From Brevundimonas halotolerans (GTDB taxonomy: Bacteria > Pseudomonadota > Alphaproteobacteria > Caulobacterales > Caulobacteraceae), in contig NZ_QTTA01000002.1 in NCBI RefSeq assembly GCF_003730275.1, positions 1-64,000 of the forward strand: 64,000 bases of DNA, in the 5' to 3' direction. Shown here piece after piece: positions 43,551 through 52,524 of this stretch. The translations under genes and the position numbers were made by a program. Position 1 is the stretch's first letter; each line of letters opens with the position of its first letter. The notes under the pieces are model-generated. The model searched no databases. It was not told the DNA's origin and saw only the letters and a list, made by a program, of their open reading frames with translations.

Positions 43551-43915
43551 AGCGTCAGCACGCACCGCTCGTTGATGGTCGGCCGGGCCACCTGGATGCG
43601 ACACAAGCCCGGCCACTCCGGCTTCATCCGGTTGGCGAACCACAGGCACAGGTTCTCCAGGCTGGGCATTTCCAGCCCCGGCTTTTCATTGAGCAGGCCG
43701 TGGTCCAGCTCTTCCGCCGCCGCCTTCAACGCCCGGTCCAGCGCACCGAGGTCCGCGACCCAGCCATGCTCGGCATCCAGCGTCTCGGACCGCACCGTGG
43801 CTTCGACCGTGAAGGAGTGGCCATGCACCCGGCGATAGATGCTGCCCTCCGGCTCGTTCGGGAAATGGTGAGCCGCGTCGAAGGTGGCCTGTTTGGTGAT
43901 CTCGAAAGTGGGCAT
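43547..43915 (-). CDS. queD: 6-carboxy-tetrahydropterin synthase homologue QueD
   Basis: A 122-residue member of the PTPS/QueD family, which makes 6-carboxy-tetrahydropterin from dihydroneopterin triphosphate in queuosine synthesis. The zinc histidines are at H16, H31 and H33 (RRVHGHSF). However, Tyr27 stands where Escherichia coli QueD has its catalytic Cys27. The gene follows queE with a TGATG junction, and with queC the three encode the steps to preQ0. The context supports QueD despite the altered residue. Confidence 0.88.
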   Translation of the reverse strand: MPTFEITKQATFDAAHHFPNEPEGSIYRRVHGHSFTVEATVRSETLDAEHGWVADLGALDRALKAAAEELDHGLLNEKPGLEMPSLENLCLWFANRMKPEWPGLCRIQVARPTINERCVLTL

Positions 43916-44547
43916 CAACGCACGCCGATATATTTGTGGGTCTGGACGCTCAGGCGCCACTTGGGATGGGTCAGGCAATAGTCAAAGGCCGCCGCCGTGT
44001 TGGCCAGGACGTCCGGACCATCCATCGGCTGCAGCCAGAACCGTTCAAAGGCCAGGTCCTCGAACCGTTCGGGCCGGGCCGTGTCCTGCGGATAGACCAG
44101 TTTCAGCTCCTGGCCCGTCGTCTGGATCACCGGGGCATCGGCCTTGGGGCTGACGCAAATCCAGTCGATGCCCTCGGGGGCCGCGATCGTGCCATTGGTC
44201 TCGACCGCAATCTCAAAGCCGCGCGCGTGCAGGGCCGCGATCAGGGCACCGTCCAGCTGCAAAAGGGGCTCGCCCCCGGTGCAGACGACCAGCGGCCGCC
44301 CGCCCTGCCCCGTCCAGAACCCGGCGACGTGGTCGGCCAGGGTCCCGGCCATCGCAAACTTGCCGCCGCCATCGCCATCGGTGCCGACAAAGTCCGTATC
44401 GCAGAAGCTGCAGACCGCGGTCGCGCGATCCTGCTCGCGCCCGCTCCACAGATTACAGCCGGCAAAGCGCAGGAAGACGGCCACACGCCCCGCCTGTCCG
44501 CCCTCGCCCTGCACCGTCAGAAAGGTCTCCTTGACCGAATAGGTCAT
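43915..44547 (-). CDS. queE: 7-carboxy-7-deazaguanine synthase QueE
   Basis: A 210-residue radical SAM enzyme that contracts 6-carboxy-tetrahydropterin to 7-carboxy-7-deazaguanine. The cluster motif is C31-x14-C46-x2-C49, the extended form known from some QueE proteins, and [17 protein letters not shown] is the typical start. It overlaps queC by four bases (ATGA) and queD by one base, so the unit is queC-queE-queD. Confidence 0.95.
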   Translation of the reverse strand: MTYSVKETFLTVQGEGGQAGRVAVFLRFAGCNLWSGREQDRATAVCSFCDTDFVGTDGDGGGKFAMAGTLADHVAGFWTGQGGRPLVVCTGGEPLLQLDGALIAALHARGFEIAVETNGTIAAPEGIDWICVSPKADAPVIQTTGQELKLVYPQDTARPERFEDLAFERFWLQPMDGPDVLANTAAAFDYCLTHPKWRLSVQTHKYIGVR

Positions 44548-45260
44548 GCGGCCACCCATTCGGAATGGCCGCGCGCGCGCAGCTCGCACGCCGGACAGGT
44601 GCCACAACCATAGCCCCAGACATGTCGCTCCGACCGGTCGCCCCGGTAACAGGTGTGGCTGGCCTCAAGGATCAGCTCGACCAGCGGCTCGCCGCCGATC
44701 CGGTGCGCCAGCGCCCAGGTCCCGGCCTTGGTCAGGGCCATCAGCGGCGTCTCGATCCGCACCGGCTGATCCAGACCCAGCGACAGGGCCCGTTCCATGG
44801 CGTCGATCGTCTCGCGGCGACAGTCGGGATAGCCCGAGAAGTCCGTCTCGCACATGCCCCCGACCAGCACGTCCAGTCCACGCCGGTCGGCCAGCGCGGC
44901 CGCCACGCTCAGGAACACCAGGTTGCGCCCCGGGACGAAGGTGGTCGGCAGGCCCCGCGCGTCCATCTCCATGGCCCGGTCGGCCGTCAGGGCGCTCTCG
45001 GCGATGGCGCCATAGCCGGTCAGGTCGACGACATGGTCCTCGCCCAGACGGTCCGCCCCTTCCGGCAGGGCGGCGCGCATGCCGTCGCGCACCGCAAGCC
45101 GGGCCTGCATTTCTACCGCATGGCGCTGGCCATAGTCGAAGCCCACCGTCTCGACGCGCGCATACCGCTCCATCGCCCAGGCCAGGCAGGTCGCACTGTC
45201 CTGCCCGCCCGAGAACAGGACGAGGGCCGAAGCGGCGGGCTGTGGGTCGAAAGCGCTCAT
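44544..45260 (-). CDS. queC: 7-cyano-7-deazaguanine synthase QueC
   Basis: A 238-residue ATP-dependent enzyme that converts 7-carboxy-7-deazaguanine to preQ0. The PP-loop motif is [17 protein letters not shown] and the zinc cysteines are near the end ([12 protein letters not shown], plus Cys in ASHTCYRG). ATG at 45260 fits the family start. It is the first gene of the que operon, divergent from the hybrid kinase with a 199-base gap. Confidence 0.96.
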   Translation of the reverse strand: MSAFDPQPAASALVLFSGGQDSATCLAWAMERYARVETVGFDYGQRHAVEMQARLAVRDGMRAALPEGADRLGEDHVVDLTGYGAIAESALTADRAMEMDARGLPTTFVPGRNLVFLSVAAALADRRGLDVLVGGMCETDFSGYPDCRRETIDAMERALSLGLDQPVRIETPLMALTKAGTWALAHRIGGEPLVELILEASHTCYRGDRSERHVWGYGCGTCPACELRARGHSEWVAA

Positions 45261-45371
45261 GACAAATCTGCGGTCGGCCGTCTGGCCGCGCGCATGCGAA
45301 AAAGCCCGTAAAGGCGGGAGAGGCGCCTCATACACCCGCGGCGGGATCGATGCAAAAGCGTCGAGAATGCG

Positions 45372-45394
45372 GCAGGAAAACCGAAGTTTCCCGC
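45372..45394. promoter_or_regulatory. Imperfect palindrome in the queC/kinase divergent gap
   Basis: GCAGGAAAAC, three bases, then AGTTTCCCGC form an imperfect 23-base palindrome between divergent promoters. It could be an operator for either gene, but no regulator is known for it. Support is symmetry and position only. Confidence 0.3.
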
Positions 45395-45459
45395 GTTTAC
45401 CAATCTGCAAATGGTTGTCGGTTAAGCCTCACATCCAGTCGAGGGAGTATCGGTCAGTT

Positions 45460-47085
45460 ATGCCGACGATCGAAAAGCTGACCGAAAGGGCCACACCGGT
45501 CCCGCCCGAGACGCTCGGAGCGGCGATCTTTGCCCACTTCAAGGATTTTCCGGACGCGCTTGTGATACCGGTGGTCAAGGATGACCGGCCCGTGGGCCTG
45601 ATCGAGCGCAATGCCTTTCTGCTCAAGGTCGCGGGCCCCTTTGGCCATGCGCTGTACGGCAACCGCCCCATCACCGAACTGATGGACGACGAGCCCTCGG
45701 TGGTCGAGGCCGGGGTCCGCATCGACAGCTTCTGCGACGCCATGCTGAGCTCGGGGCCCGGCGCCCTGACCCGGGGCTTTATTGTCACCCGCAAGGGCAA
45801 ATACTGGGGCATCGGCACGGTCATCTCGCTGCTGAAGGCCATCAATGACGACCAGCGCCGCCAGAATGCCGAGCTGACCGAACAGGCCCGGATGCTGTCC
45901 GACACCCGCACCCAGGCTCTGTCCGCAGCGCGCGCCAAGAGCCAGTTCCTGTCGATCATGAGCCATGAACTGCGCACACCGCTGAACGGCGTGCTGGCAG
46001 TGGCCGAACTGCTGCGTCGACAGCCGCTGAATGCGGCGGCCCAGTCCCACGTCCAGACCATCGTCGACTCGTCGGAAGTCCTGCTGCAAATCCTGCAGGA
46101 CGCCCTCGACCTGTCGCGCGCCGAGGCCGGCGAGCTGGACATCAATCTGCAGCCCACGCCGCTCCGCGCCCTGATGGACGATGTCGCCGCCATGTGGGAG
46201 CCGCGCGCCTCACAGGACAATGTCCATCTGGTCGTCAGCTATGAGGGCGACACCGAACTGGCCGCGAAGATTGACCCGGTCCGTATCAAGCAGATCTTCA
46301 ACAACCTGATCGGCAATGCGCTGAAGTTTGCCCGCAATGGCATGGTCGAGGCCGGGCTGAAGGCCTGGATCGAGGGCGACCGCGTCGTCATGCAGGCACG
46401 TGTCCGCGACGATGGCCCGGGTGTCCCCGCAGACCGGGTCGATGTGATCTTCGAGCCCTTTGTGCACGGCTCCGGCCCCGACGGTGCGGGTCTGGGTCTG
46501 GCCATCTGTCGCCAGATCATGGACCGGCTGGACGGACGCATCTGGGCCGAGAACAACCCGGGCCGGGGCGCGACCTTTGCGTTCGACATCTCGGCCGAGC
46601 GTGCCGAGCGGCCCGTCGAGGCCGACAGCAATGTCTCGGACATGGTCGAATCCGACATGATCGCCAATCCGCATATCCTGATCGTCGACGACAACGCCAC
46701 CAATCGCGTGGTCGCCCAGGCCCTGTGCGAAATGTTCGGCTGCACGTCCGAGACGGCCGACGACGGCATGGAGGCGCTGGACGCCATCAAGGAACGCGAC
46801 TTCGATCTGGTCCTGATGGACATCAAGATGCCGCGTATGGACGGGCTTCAGGCCACCCAGGCGATCCGCAAGCTCAAAGGACCGATGCGCGATGTGCCGA
46901 TCATCGCCCTGACGGCCAATGCCGACCCCGAGGACGCCCGTCGCTACATCGCGTCCGGCATGGCCGCCGTTGTCGAAAAGCCGATCAAGCCCGAGCGCCT
47001 GCGCCACGCCATGAACGCGGCTCTGTCCGCGCCCCAGGTCGAGGACGAGGCGATGGCGGACGGACCCCAGGTCGCCGCAGGCTGA
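45460..47085 (+). CDS. Hybrid histidine kinase with CBS-like sensor and receiver domain
   Basis: A 541-residue soluble hybrid kinase. Residues about 15-125 look like a CBS-pair-type module (LVIPVVKDDRPVGLIERNAF). Then come HisKA with His169 (SHELRTPLNG), HATPase_c (N-box NNLIGNALKFA, DDGPGVP, GAGLGLAIC) and a receiver with Asp454 (VLMDIKMPRMDG). The input signal is unknown; CBS modules often bind adenine nucleotides. A GAGGGAG lies 13 bases before the ATG. No cognate regulator is adjacent. Confidence 0.88.
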   Translation: MPTIEKLTERATPVPPETLGAAIFAHFKDFPDALVIPVVKDDRPVGLIERNAFLLKVAGPFGHALYGNRPITELMDDEPSVVEAGVRIDSFCDAMLSSGPGALTRGFIVTRKGKYWGIGTVISLLKAINDDQRRQNAELTEQARMLSDTRTQALSAARAKSQFLSIMSHELRTPLNGVLAVAELLRRQPLNAAAQSHVQTIVDSSEVLLQILQDALDLSRAEAGELDINLQPTPLRALMDDVAAMWEPRASQDNVHLVVSYEGDTELAAKIDPVRIKQIFNNLIGNALKFARNGMVEAGLKAWIEGDRVVMQARVRDDGPGVPADRVDVIFEPFVHGSGPDGAGLGLAICRQIMDRLDGRIWAENNPGRGATFAFDISAERAERPVEADSNVSDMVESDMIANPHILIVDDNATNRVVAQALCEMFGCTSETADDGMEALDAIKERDFDLVLMDIKMPRMDGLQATQAIRKLKGPMRDVPIIALTANADPEDARRYIASGMAAVVEKPIKPERLRHAMNAALSAPQVEDEAMADGPQVAAG

Positions 47086-47141
47086 GTTCGAAGACGCGCT
47101 CCGCCATTTGCAGGCATCGTTCGGCGCGATAAGCACGGGGC

Positions 47142-47603
47142 ATGGACGTTCCCGCAATCGCCCCGCTTCTACCGCAACTGGCCTCGGGTGCAGCCCACAC
47201 CCACGCGCTCGGCTTCACCTATGAGTCGCTGGACGGCGATCGCGTCCGCATCCGGGTGCCCTGGCGCGAGGATCTGGTCGGTGACCCGGACACGGGCGTC
47301 ATCGCCGGCGGTGTCGTCACCACACTGCTGGACCATGTCGGCGGACTGGCCGTCTGGGTTTCGCTGGACAACTTCAAGCCGCTGGCCACGCTGGACCTGC
47401 GCGTCGACTATATGCGCGCCGCCCGGCCCCGCACTGACCTGATCGCGGAAGCGCGCTGTTATCGCCTGACCCGGTCGATCGCCTTTGTCCGCGCCTGGGC
47501 GTTCGAGGATGCGCCAGACGACCCCGTCGCGGCGGCCCAGTCCGCCTATATCCTGACCACTGCTCGGCCCGAACGCCGCCCGAAGCCGGAGACCGGGGAA
47601 TGA
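47142..47603 (+). CDS. PaaI-family hotdog thioesterase
   Basis: A 153-residue hotdog-fold protein of the PaaI/YbgC thioesterase group, probably hydrolysing an acyl-CoA. The active-site helix reads GVIAGGVVTTLLDHVGG, with the usual HGG histidine replaced by alanine. The C-terminus ends in a charged tail. It overlaps the next thioesterase gene by four bases (ATGA), suggesting they act together, perhaps as a heteromer. Confidence 0.85.
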   Translation: MDVPAIAPLLPQLASGAAHTHALGFTYESLDGDRVRIRVPWREDLVGDPDTGVIAGGVVTTLLDHVGGLAVWVSLDNFKPLATLDLRVDYMRAARPRTDLIAEARCYRLTRSIAFVRAWAFEDAPDDPVAAAQSAYILTTARPERRPKPETGE

Positions 47604-48001
47604 GCCGCGTGATCGAGGCCATGCCCTATGCCCGCTTCCTCGGCCTGACGGCGGAACAGGCCGGCGACACTCTGACCGTCACCATGCCGTTTTCCGATCA
47701 TCTGATCGGCAATCCGATGCTTCCGGCCCTGCATGGCGGATCAACGGCGGCGCTGCTCGAGATCACGGCCATGGCCCAGGTCGCCGAGAGCTTCCCCGGC
47801 ATGCACCTGCCCCGTCCGATCAATGTCTCGGTCGCCTATCTGCGCTCGGGGCGGCCCCAGCACGTCTATGCCCGGGCCCGCATCAACAAGGCCGGGCGGC
47901 GTGTCGCCCACGTACTGGCCGAAGCCTGGCAGGAGGACGAGGCCCAGCCCATCGCCGCCCTGACCGCGCACTTCCTGCTGGAAGACAGCCCCGGGTTGTA
48001 A
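47600..48001 (+). CDS. Second PaaI-family hotdog thioesterase
   Basis: A 133-residue hotdog-fold protein with the canonical helix MLPALHGGSTAALLE, so this copy keeps the HGG motif missing from its upstream neighbour. It is translationally coupled to that gene. The acyl-CoA substrate cannot be deduced. Confidence 0.86.
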   Translation: MSRVIEAMPYARFLGLTAEQAGDTLTVTMPFSDHLIGNPMLPALHGGSTAALLEITAMAQVAESFPGMHLPRPINVSVAYLRSGRPQHVYARARINKAGRRVAHVLAEAWQEDEAQPIAALTAHFLLEDSPGL

Positions 48002-48060
48002 GTTTACGCAGGTTATGGTTGTATTTTCCCGTGGCAACCCGCCACAGGGGAGATTCGCAC

Positions 48061-48435
48061 ATGACTCGTTCCGACGCCGGCCAGGCACTGGCCCATCGCC
48101 TGTATGCCGCTGAATCGGCCATTGACGCCGCCCTGATCCACACCGCCCGGCTGGCCGCCTATCTGCCCGAGGCCCGGGCCGAGGCCTATCTGTCGGCCGT
48201 CACCGGACAGAAGGCCTTCGAGGACACCGCTCAATCCGTCGTGGCCCTGTCCGAGGCCCGCGGCCACATCGTCCGCACCCACGGGCGGCTGGCCGCCCTC
48301 GCCCGAAGTCTGGGACTGGAGGCCCTTGCTGTCGGCCCGGTCGACAAGCCCGAGGATGAGCCACCGATCGGCGGAGGCGTTACCGGGACTATTTCTTCGA
48401 AAACCTGTGTTTCAAGGCGGCCCGAAGCGTGTTAA
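48061..48435 (+). CDS. Hypothetical protein, first of a tandem paralogue pair
   Basis: A 124-residue helical protein paralogous to the next gene. Shared text includes AESAIDAAL/EKAIDAAI, VALSEARGHIV/AALSEARTAIV and AVGPVDKPED/AVGPVDKPDD. The final 20 residues (from GVTGTISSKTC) do not align with the partner. The family is not one I can name. GGGGAG precedes the ATG. Its TAA stop lies inside the CtrA-type box that serves the next gene. Confidence 0.82.
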   Translation: MTRSDAGQALAHRLYAAESAIDAALIHTARLAAYLPEARAEAYLSAVTGQKAFEDTAQSVVALSEARGHIVRTHGRLAALARSLGLEALAVGPVDKPEDEPPIGGGVTGTISSKTCVSRRPEAC

Positions 48436-48448
48436 GGTTTGCTTAACC
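48432..48448 (+). promoter_or_regulatory. Perfect CtrA box TTAA-N7-TTAACC
   Basis: TTAAGGTTTGCTTAACC is an exact match to the full CtrA consensus. It ends 20 bases before the ATG of the second paralogue and overlaps the stop codon of the first. CtrA is the master cell-cycle regulator of Caulobacterales, so cell-cycle-dependent transcription of the second gene is likely. Confidence 0.85.
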
Positions 48449-48468
48449 ATAGTTGCTTGGAGGGTTTC

Positions 48469-48822
48469 ATGGACAGAACACAAGTCATCGCTGGCGTTGC
48501 CAAGGATTTGCACGCTACGGAAAAGGCCATTGATGCGGCCATCACCCAGACCACGACCCTGGTTCAGTCCATGATCGGCGCCCGCGCCCTTCTGGAAGTC
48601 TCGCCGGTCGCCGGCGCCGGTAGCCAGGCCAAGGCCATGGAAACCATCGCCGCCCTCAGCGAAGCCCGTACGGCCATCGTCGCCTGCCACGCCGAGCTGC
48701 AAAAGGACCACCGCAAGATGGGCTGGGGCGTCTACGCCGTCGGTCCCGTCGACAAGCCCGACGATTGGGAAACCCCGGTGGGCGGAACCCCGCCGACCAA
48801 GGGTCACCTGCGCCTGGCCTGA
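48469..48822 (+). CDS. Hypothetical protein, second paralogue, with CtrA box
   Basis: A 117-residue helical protein paralogous to the preceding gene and ending in AVGPVDKPDDWETPVGGTPP. GGAGGG lies seven bases before the ATG, an unusually good ribosome-binding site, and a perfect CtrA box lies just upstream. Together these suggest strong, cell-cycle-timed expression of a small cytoplasmic protein. No signal peptide, membrane segment or known domain is seen. Confidence 0.85.
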   Translation: MDRTQVIAGVAKDLHATEKAIDAAITQTTTLVQSMIGARALLEVSPVAGAGSQAKAMETIAALSEARTAIVACHAELQKDHRKMGWGVYAVGPVDKPDDWETPVGGTPPTKGHLRLA

Positions 48823-48875
48823 ATTCGGCGTAATGTTTGACACCGGACATTCCGGTCAGACCCGATTCAATGCAT

Positions 48876-48910
48876 GATCGCCCTCTGAGTGTTTCGCTCA
48901 GGGGGCGATC
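48876..48910 (+). promoter_or_regulatory. 14-bp hairpin covering the ribosome-binding site of the next gene
   Basis: Arms 48876-48889 (GATCGCCCTCTGAG) and 48897-48910 (CTCAGGGGGCGATC) pair with a single mismatch around the loop TGTTTCG. The right arm contains the purine-rich AGGGGG that serves as ribosome-binding site, and the ATG follows two bases after the hairpin. It could block translation, or act as a 3' structure for the upstream gene; no uridine run follows. Confidence 0.65.
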
Positions 48911-48912
48911 TC

Positions 48913-49341
48913 ATGTTTGACACCCTCTATTCCCAGATCGGCGCGGCCTTCATTGTGCTGGTTCTGGGATTCGCCTTCCTGAAAGGCGAGGAGACCGAGC
49001 GGATCGCTGCCGGCGCCTATGGCCTCGGCTGGCTGGCATCGATGCTCGTCCAGAACGACAGCGACCTCTACAGCGCCCAATGGAGCATGCTGGCCATTGA
49101 TGTGGTCATGCTGCTGGTGCTGGGGGCCCTGGTGTGGAAATCGCATCGCACCTGGCCGACCTGGGCCTCCGCTGCCCAGCTGCTGGTGGTCACCGCCCAC
49201 GCTCTTATGACCCTCGATATCCGCCCCTCGATCTCGTCCTACTACACCGTCATCAACCTGGCCGGTTACGGCGTGCTGGTCGCCCTCGCCGTCGGCACCT
49301 TCTGGGCCTGGCAGGAACGTCGCGCCGCGGGCTTGGAGTAG
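48913..49341 (+). CDS. Small polytopic membrane protein
   Basis: A 142-residue protein with four hydrophobic segments (about residues 8-25, 38-52, 62-82 and 110-132), short loops and a basic C-terminus (WQERRAAGLE). No family is recognised. Translation may be controlled by the hairpin over its ribosome-binding site. The S24-type repressor gene begins 47 bases downstream on the same strand. Confidence 0.8.
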   Translation: MFDTLYSQIGAAFIVLVLGFAFLKGEETERIAAGAYGLGWLASMLVQNDSDLYSAQWSMLAIDVVMLLVLGALVWKSHRTWPTWASAAQLLVVTAHALMTLDIRPSISSYYTVINLAGYGVLVALAVGTFWAWQERRAAGLE

Positions 49342-49388
49342 GCTTCTTTTCCTATATCCTGTCCCTCTGATTCGCGCGGAGGGCTGAT

Positions 49389-50024
49389 GTGCCGCTCACT
49401 CATGTGCAGATATGGCGGGGGCTGGACCGGCTGGCGCAGGCCGAGGGGCTGACGGCCTCGGGGCTGGCGCGGCGGGCGGGACTGGATCCGACCGCCTTCA
49501 ATCCGTCCAAACGCCTGGGACCGCCGCCCGAGGCGCGGCCGCGCTGGCCCTCGACCGAAAGCCTGACGCGCGTTCTGGCGGTCTGTGGCCTGTCGCTGGG
49601 CCAGTTCGCCCGTCTGGCCGAGGATGCGGAGGAGCCACCGACCGCCGTGCCGCTGCTGGGGCTGGCCCAGGCCGGTCAGGACGGATTTTTCGACGAGGCG
49701 GGCCTGCCGACCGGTGAGGGTTGGCTGGAGACCGACCTGCCCCAGCCCCGCGATGGGCTCTACAGCCTTGAGGTGTCCGGCGAGTCCATGGCGCCGCTGT
49801 ATCGCCCCGGTGACAAGCTGATCGTTGATGCCGAGCCCCGACCCGTGCGGCGCGGCGACCGGGTGGTGGTGCGTACCCATTCCGGCGAGACCCTGGTCAA
49901 GGAGGTCGAGCGCACCGATGCGTCCGGGCTGACGCTGCTGTCGATCAATCCGGACTATCCCCCGCGTCAGGTGGCGCGCGCCGATATGGCCTGGGTGCGC
50001 CGTATCCTGTGGGTCAGCCAGTAG
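49389..50024 (+). CDS. XRE-like HTH regulator with S24 (LexA-like) peptidase domain
   Basis: A 211-residue CI/LexA-like protein. The N-terminal helix-turn-helix region is around residues 15-75 (LTASGLARRAGLDPTAF). The C-terminal S24 domain has the nucleophilic serine in GESMAPLYRPGD and the lysine in GETLVKEVER. Such proteins can cleave themselves during the SOS response or act as phage-type repressors. No phage genes are nearby, so this is probably a chromosomal stress regulator. The start is GTG with GGAGG upstream. Confidence 0.88.
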   Translation: MPLTHVQIWRGLDRLAQAEGLTASGLARRAGLDPTAFNPSKRLGPPPEARPRWPSTESLTRVLAVCGLSLGQFARLAEDAEEPPTAVPLLGLAQAGQDGFFDEAGLPTGEGWLETDLPQPRDGLYSLEVSGESMAPLYRPGDKLIVDAEPRPVRRGDRVVVRTHSGETLVKEVERTDASGLTLLSINPDYPPRQVARADMAWVRRILWVSQ

Positions 50025-50032
50025 ACGCACAC

Positions 50033-50066
50033 GAAAACGGGGCGCGCCCTTGCCGGACACGCCCCG
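50033..50066 (-). terminator. Intrinsic terminator of the SH3 protein gene
   Basis: On the minus strand a GC-rich stem (CGGGGCG...CGCCCCG, extended by wobble pairs) is followed by TTTTCGT. It begins about 22 bases after the stop of the SH3 protein gene. Confidence 0.75.
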
Positions 50067-50087
50067 CTCGTCAGCTCTGGGACCCGA

Positions 50088-50567
50088 TCAGTAGGTCAGA
50101 TAGTGGGCGCTGACCCAGCCACCGTTGCTCAGTTGCACCCATTCGCCCTGCGAACCCGTCACCTGCGCCGACTGGCCGGCGCTCAGGCTGCCGATCTGGC
50201 GATAGTTGGTGCCGGGCCCCGAACGGACCCGCAGATTGCTGGTGGCGCGGACGGTGGCCCCGCCCTGTTGAGCCTGAGGCGCCTGGCGGGCACGGTCGCG
50301 CTGCTGCTGGCAGCCGACGTAGGAGCCCGCAGCGGCACCCGCAGCCGCACCGGCCACGGCGCCCAACTCGCGCTCATTGTCCGAAATCTGGCTGCCAGCC
50401 AAGGCGCCCAGCACACCACCGATCACGGCACCGGCCTGTTGCCGCCCGCCGGGGGCGTCGCAGTTGGTGATTCCATTGGCCGACTGCGCGCTGGCGATAC
50501 CCGGCACCGCCGACATGGCCACAAGGGCCGCACCGGCCATCAAAGCTCTGTTGATCATCTTCGACAT
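50088..50567 (-). CDS. Secreted SH3b-domain protein with glycine zipper
   Basis: A 159-residue exported protein. The signal peptide ends near GIASAQ. Residues about 45-85 form a glycine zipper (AGAVIGGVLGALAGSQI, AGAAAGAAAGSYVG). Residues 103-159 are a bacterial SH3 domain (NLRVRSGPGTNYRQIGSL, then WVQLSNGGWVSAHYL). Likely an envelope protein that binds peptidoglycan peptides. It stands alone with its own terminator. Confidence 0.9.
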   Translation of the reverse strand: MSKMINRALMAGAALVAMSAVPGIASAQSANGITNCDAPGGRQQAGAVIGGVLGALAGSQISDNERELGAVAGAAAGAAAGSYVGCQQQRDRARQAPQAQQGGATVRATSNLRVRSGPGTNYRQIGSLSAGQSAQVTGSQGEWVQLSNGGWVSAHYLTY

Positions 50568-50712
50568 GACTCACTCCTTCAGTGGGGTCGTGTCATGAAA
50601 ATGCGCGGACGCAGCGAAAGGCTCCCATGAACGGATTGTTGTTTTCGGTTCATATTGTTGACGCGCTACCGCTCGGCTCGCGGAGCCTCGCTGCTTGAGC
50701 ACGGTACATTCC

Positions 50713-50766
50713 TCCCCCCCTTGGGGGAGGGGGACCATGCGCAGCATGGTCGAGGGGCCGCCCCCT
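50713..50766. repeat. Dispersed GC-rich palindromic repeat, second copy
   Basis: GGGGGAGGGGGACC, then ATGCGCAGCAT, then GGTCGAGGGG match the arms of the inverted repeat at 24350-24445. The inner palindrome is ACCATGCGCAGCATGGT. It lies directly after the lysS stop and may shape the 3' end of that transcript. Confidence 0.75.
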
Positions 50767-52435
50767 ACCCCACCAGCTCCCCCCGTGCGCCCCTTTCGAT
50801 CAGCGCGATCGTCTGGGGCAGGCCATAGATGGCGGCGAAGGACCCAAATCGCGGACCCTGCGACGCGCCCAGCAGCACCTCATACAGCGCCCCGAACCAC
50901 GCCCGCAGGGGCTGGAAGTCGTGCGCCTTGCCGACCGCATAGACCTCGCCCTGAATGGCCTCGCCGTCGGTGGTGTCAGCCGGCAGGGCCTTCAGACGTG
51001 CCGCCAGATCCTCGAACGCCGCCTTCTCCTGCTCCGTCGGCGCGCGATAGGTCTTCGAGGGCTTCACGAAGTCCTCGTAATAGTTCAGCGCATGCCCCAT
51101 CAGCCGATCCAGCGTCGGCTCAGTCTCCGGCGTGGCCTCCGGCAGATACTTGGCGAAATAGGCCCACAGATGGTCCCTGGTCGAGGCATTGGCCACGCCG
51201 ACCAGGTTCAACAGCAGGCTGAACGACACCGGGCTGGCGACCTTCGGTGGCGCGCCCGCATGGATCGACCAGACGGCATTGTCGATCTGCTTGGCCGGCT
51301 CCTGCGTCTGGAACTGGTCGATGAAGCTCAGATAGTCGTCAATGGCCCGCGGAATGACGTTGAAGTGCAGGCTCTTGGCTGATTTCGGCGACTGGAACAT
51401 GTACCAGCTCAGGCTCTCGGGCGTGCCGTAGCGCAGCCACTCGTCCATGGTCAGACCATTGCCCTTGGACTTGGAGATCTTCTTGCCCTCAATGTCGAGG
51501 AACAGCTCATAGTTGAAACCCTCGGGCGGGGTGCCGCCCAGGGCCCGGCAGATCTTCGACGCCTCGCGCACGCTCTCGATCAGGTCCTTGCCCGACATCT
51601 CATAGTCGACGTCCAGAGCCGTCCACCGCATGGCCCAGTCCGGCTTCCACTGCAGCTTCACATGGCCGCCGGTGACCGGCACCTCGGTGCGGCCGCCTGC
51701 CGGATCGTCAAAGACAATGGTGCCCTTCTCGACATTCCTCTCCAGCGTCGGCACCTGCAGCACATGGCCGGTGACAGGGCTGATCGGCAGGAAGGGCGAA
51801 TAGGTGGCGCGGCGCTCCTCGCCCAGCGTCGGCAGCATGATGGCCATGACCGCGTCATAGCGCTCCAGCATCCGCATCAGGGTCGCGTCGAACCGGCCCG
51901 AGCGATACTGCTCGCTCGAGCTCATGAACTCATAGTCAAAGCCGAAACTGTCCAGAAACGCCCGCAGCCGCGCATTGTTGTGCGAGCCGAAGCTGTCGTG
52001 CGTGCCGAACGGGTCGCGCACCTTCGTCAGCGGCAGGTGCAGGTCCTCGCGCAACATCTCCGGGTTCGGCACACCGTCCGGCACCTTGCGCAGGCCGTCC
52101 ATGTCGTCCGAGAACGCGATCAGTCGCGTCGGCCAGTGGTCGCCCGTCAGCGCCCGAAAGGCATTGCGCACCATGGTCGTGCGCGCCACCTCGCCAAAGG
52201 TGCCCATATGCGGCAGGCCCGAAGGACCATAGCCGGTCTCAAGGATCACCGGCCGCTGCAGCGCCTCGAACGTTGCCAGCGCCTCGTCCGCCTTGCCCGC
52301 ATCGATCAGCATCCGCGCGGCATTCAGCTCGGCGTCCGACAGCCGCTTCTTCAGCACATGGGCCAGAAGATTGCGGGCTTGTTCAAACGGCCACGAGCGG
52401 GCCTCACGGGCGAGGGGTTCAAGGTTCTGAAGCAT
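50765..52435 (-). CDS. lysS: Lysyl-tRNA synthetase, class I
   Basis: A 556-residue class I LysRS, the archaeal type also used by alphaproteobacteria, which charges tRNA-Lys. The HIGH-like motif is [13 protein letters not shown], the KMSKS-like motif is [10 protein letters not shown], and [11 protein letters not shown] is typical. Length is normal. It is monocistronic and divergent from the DUF305 gene. Confidence 0.95.
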   Translation of the reverse strand: MLQNLEPLAREARSWPFEQARNLLAHVLKKRLSDAELNAARMLIDAGKADEALATFEALQRPVILETGYGPSGLPHMGTFGEVARTTMVRNAFRALTGDHWPTRLIAFSDDMDGLRKVPDGVPNPEMLREDLHLPLTKVRDPFGTHDSFGSHNNARLRAFLDSFGFDYEFMSSSEQYRSGRFDATLMRMLERYDAVMAIMLPTLGEERRATYSPFLPISPVTGHVLQVPTLERNVEKGTIVFDDPAGGRTEVPVTGGHVKLQWKPDWAMRWTALDVDYEMSGKDLIESVREASKICRALGGTPPEGFNYELFLDIEGKKISKSKGNGLTMDEWLRYGTPESLSWYMFQSPKSAKSLHFNVIPRAIDDYLSFIDQFQTQEPAKQIDNAVWSIHAGAPPKVASPVSFSLLLNLVGVANASTRDHLWAYFAKYLPEATPETEPTLDRLMGHALNYYEDFVKPSKTYRAPTEQEKAAFEDLAARLKALPADTTDGEAIQGEVYAVGKAHDFQPLRAWFGALYEVLLGASQGPRFGSFAAIYGLPQTIALIERGARGELVG

Positions 52436-52524
52436 GCCCAGCGTTTGACCCGCAACGCCGCTGCGGTCAACGGCGGGGAGCGATACGCAGCCAGGATCGT
52501 TGTCGGATCGAGGAGGAAAACCCC

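Noticed and set aside
45300..45330. CCCG-loop-CGGG followed by TTTTT upstream of queC, considered as an attenuator or preQ1 riboswitch
   Set aside because: The stem is only four base pairs and none of the conserved preQ1 aptamer sequence is present.
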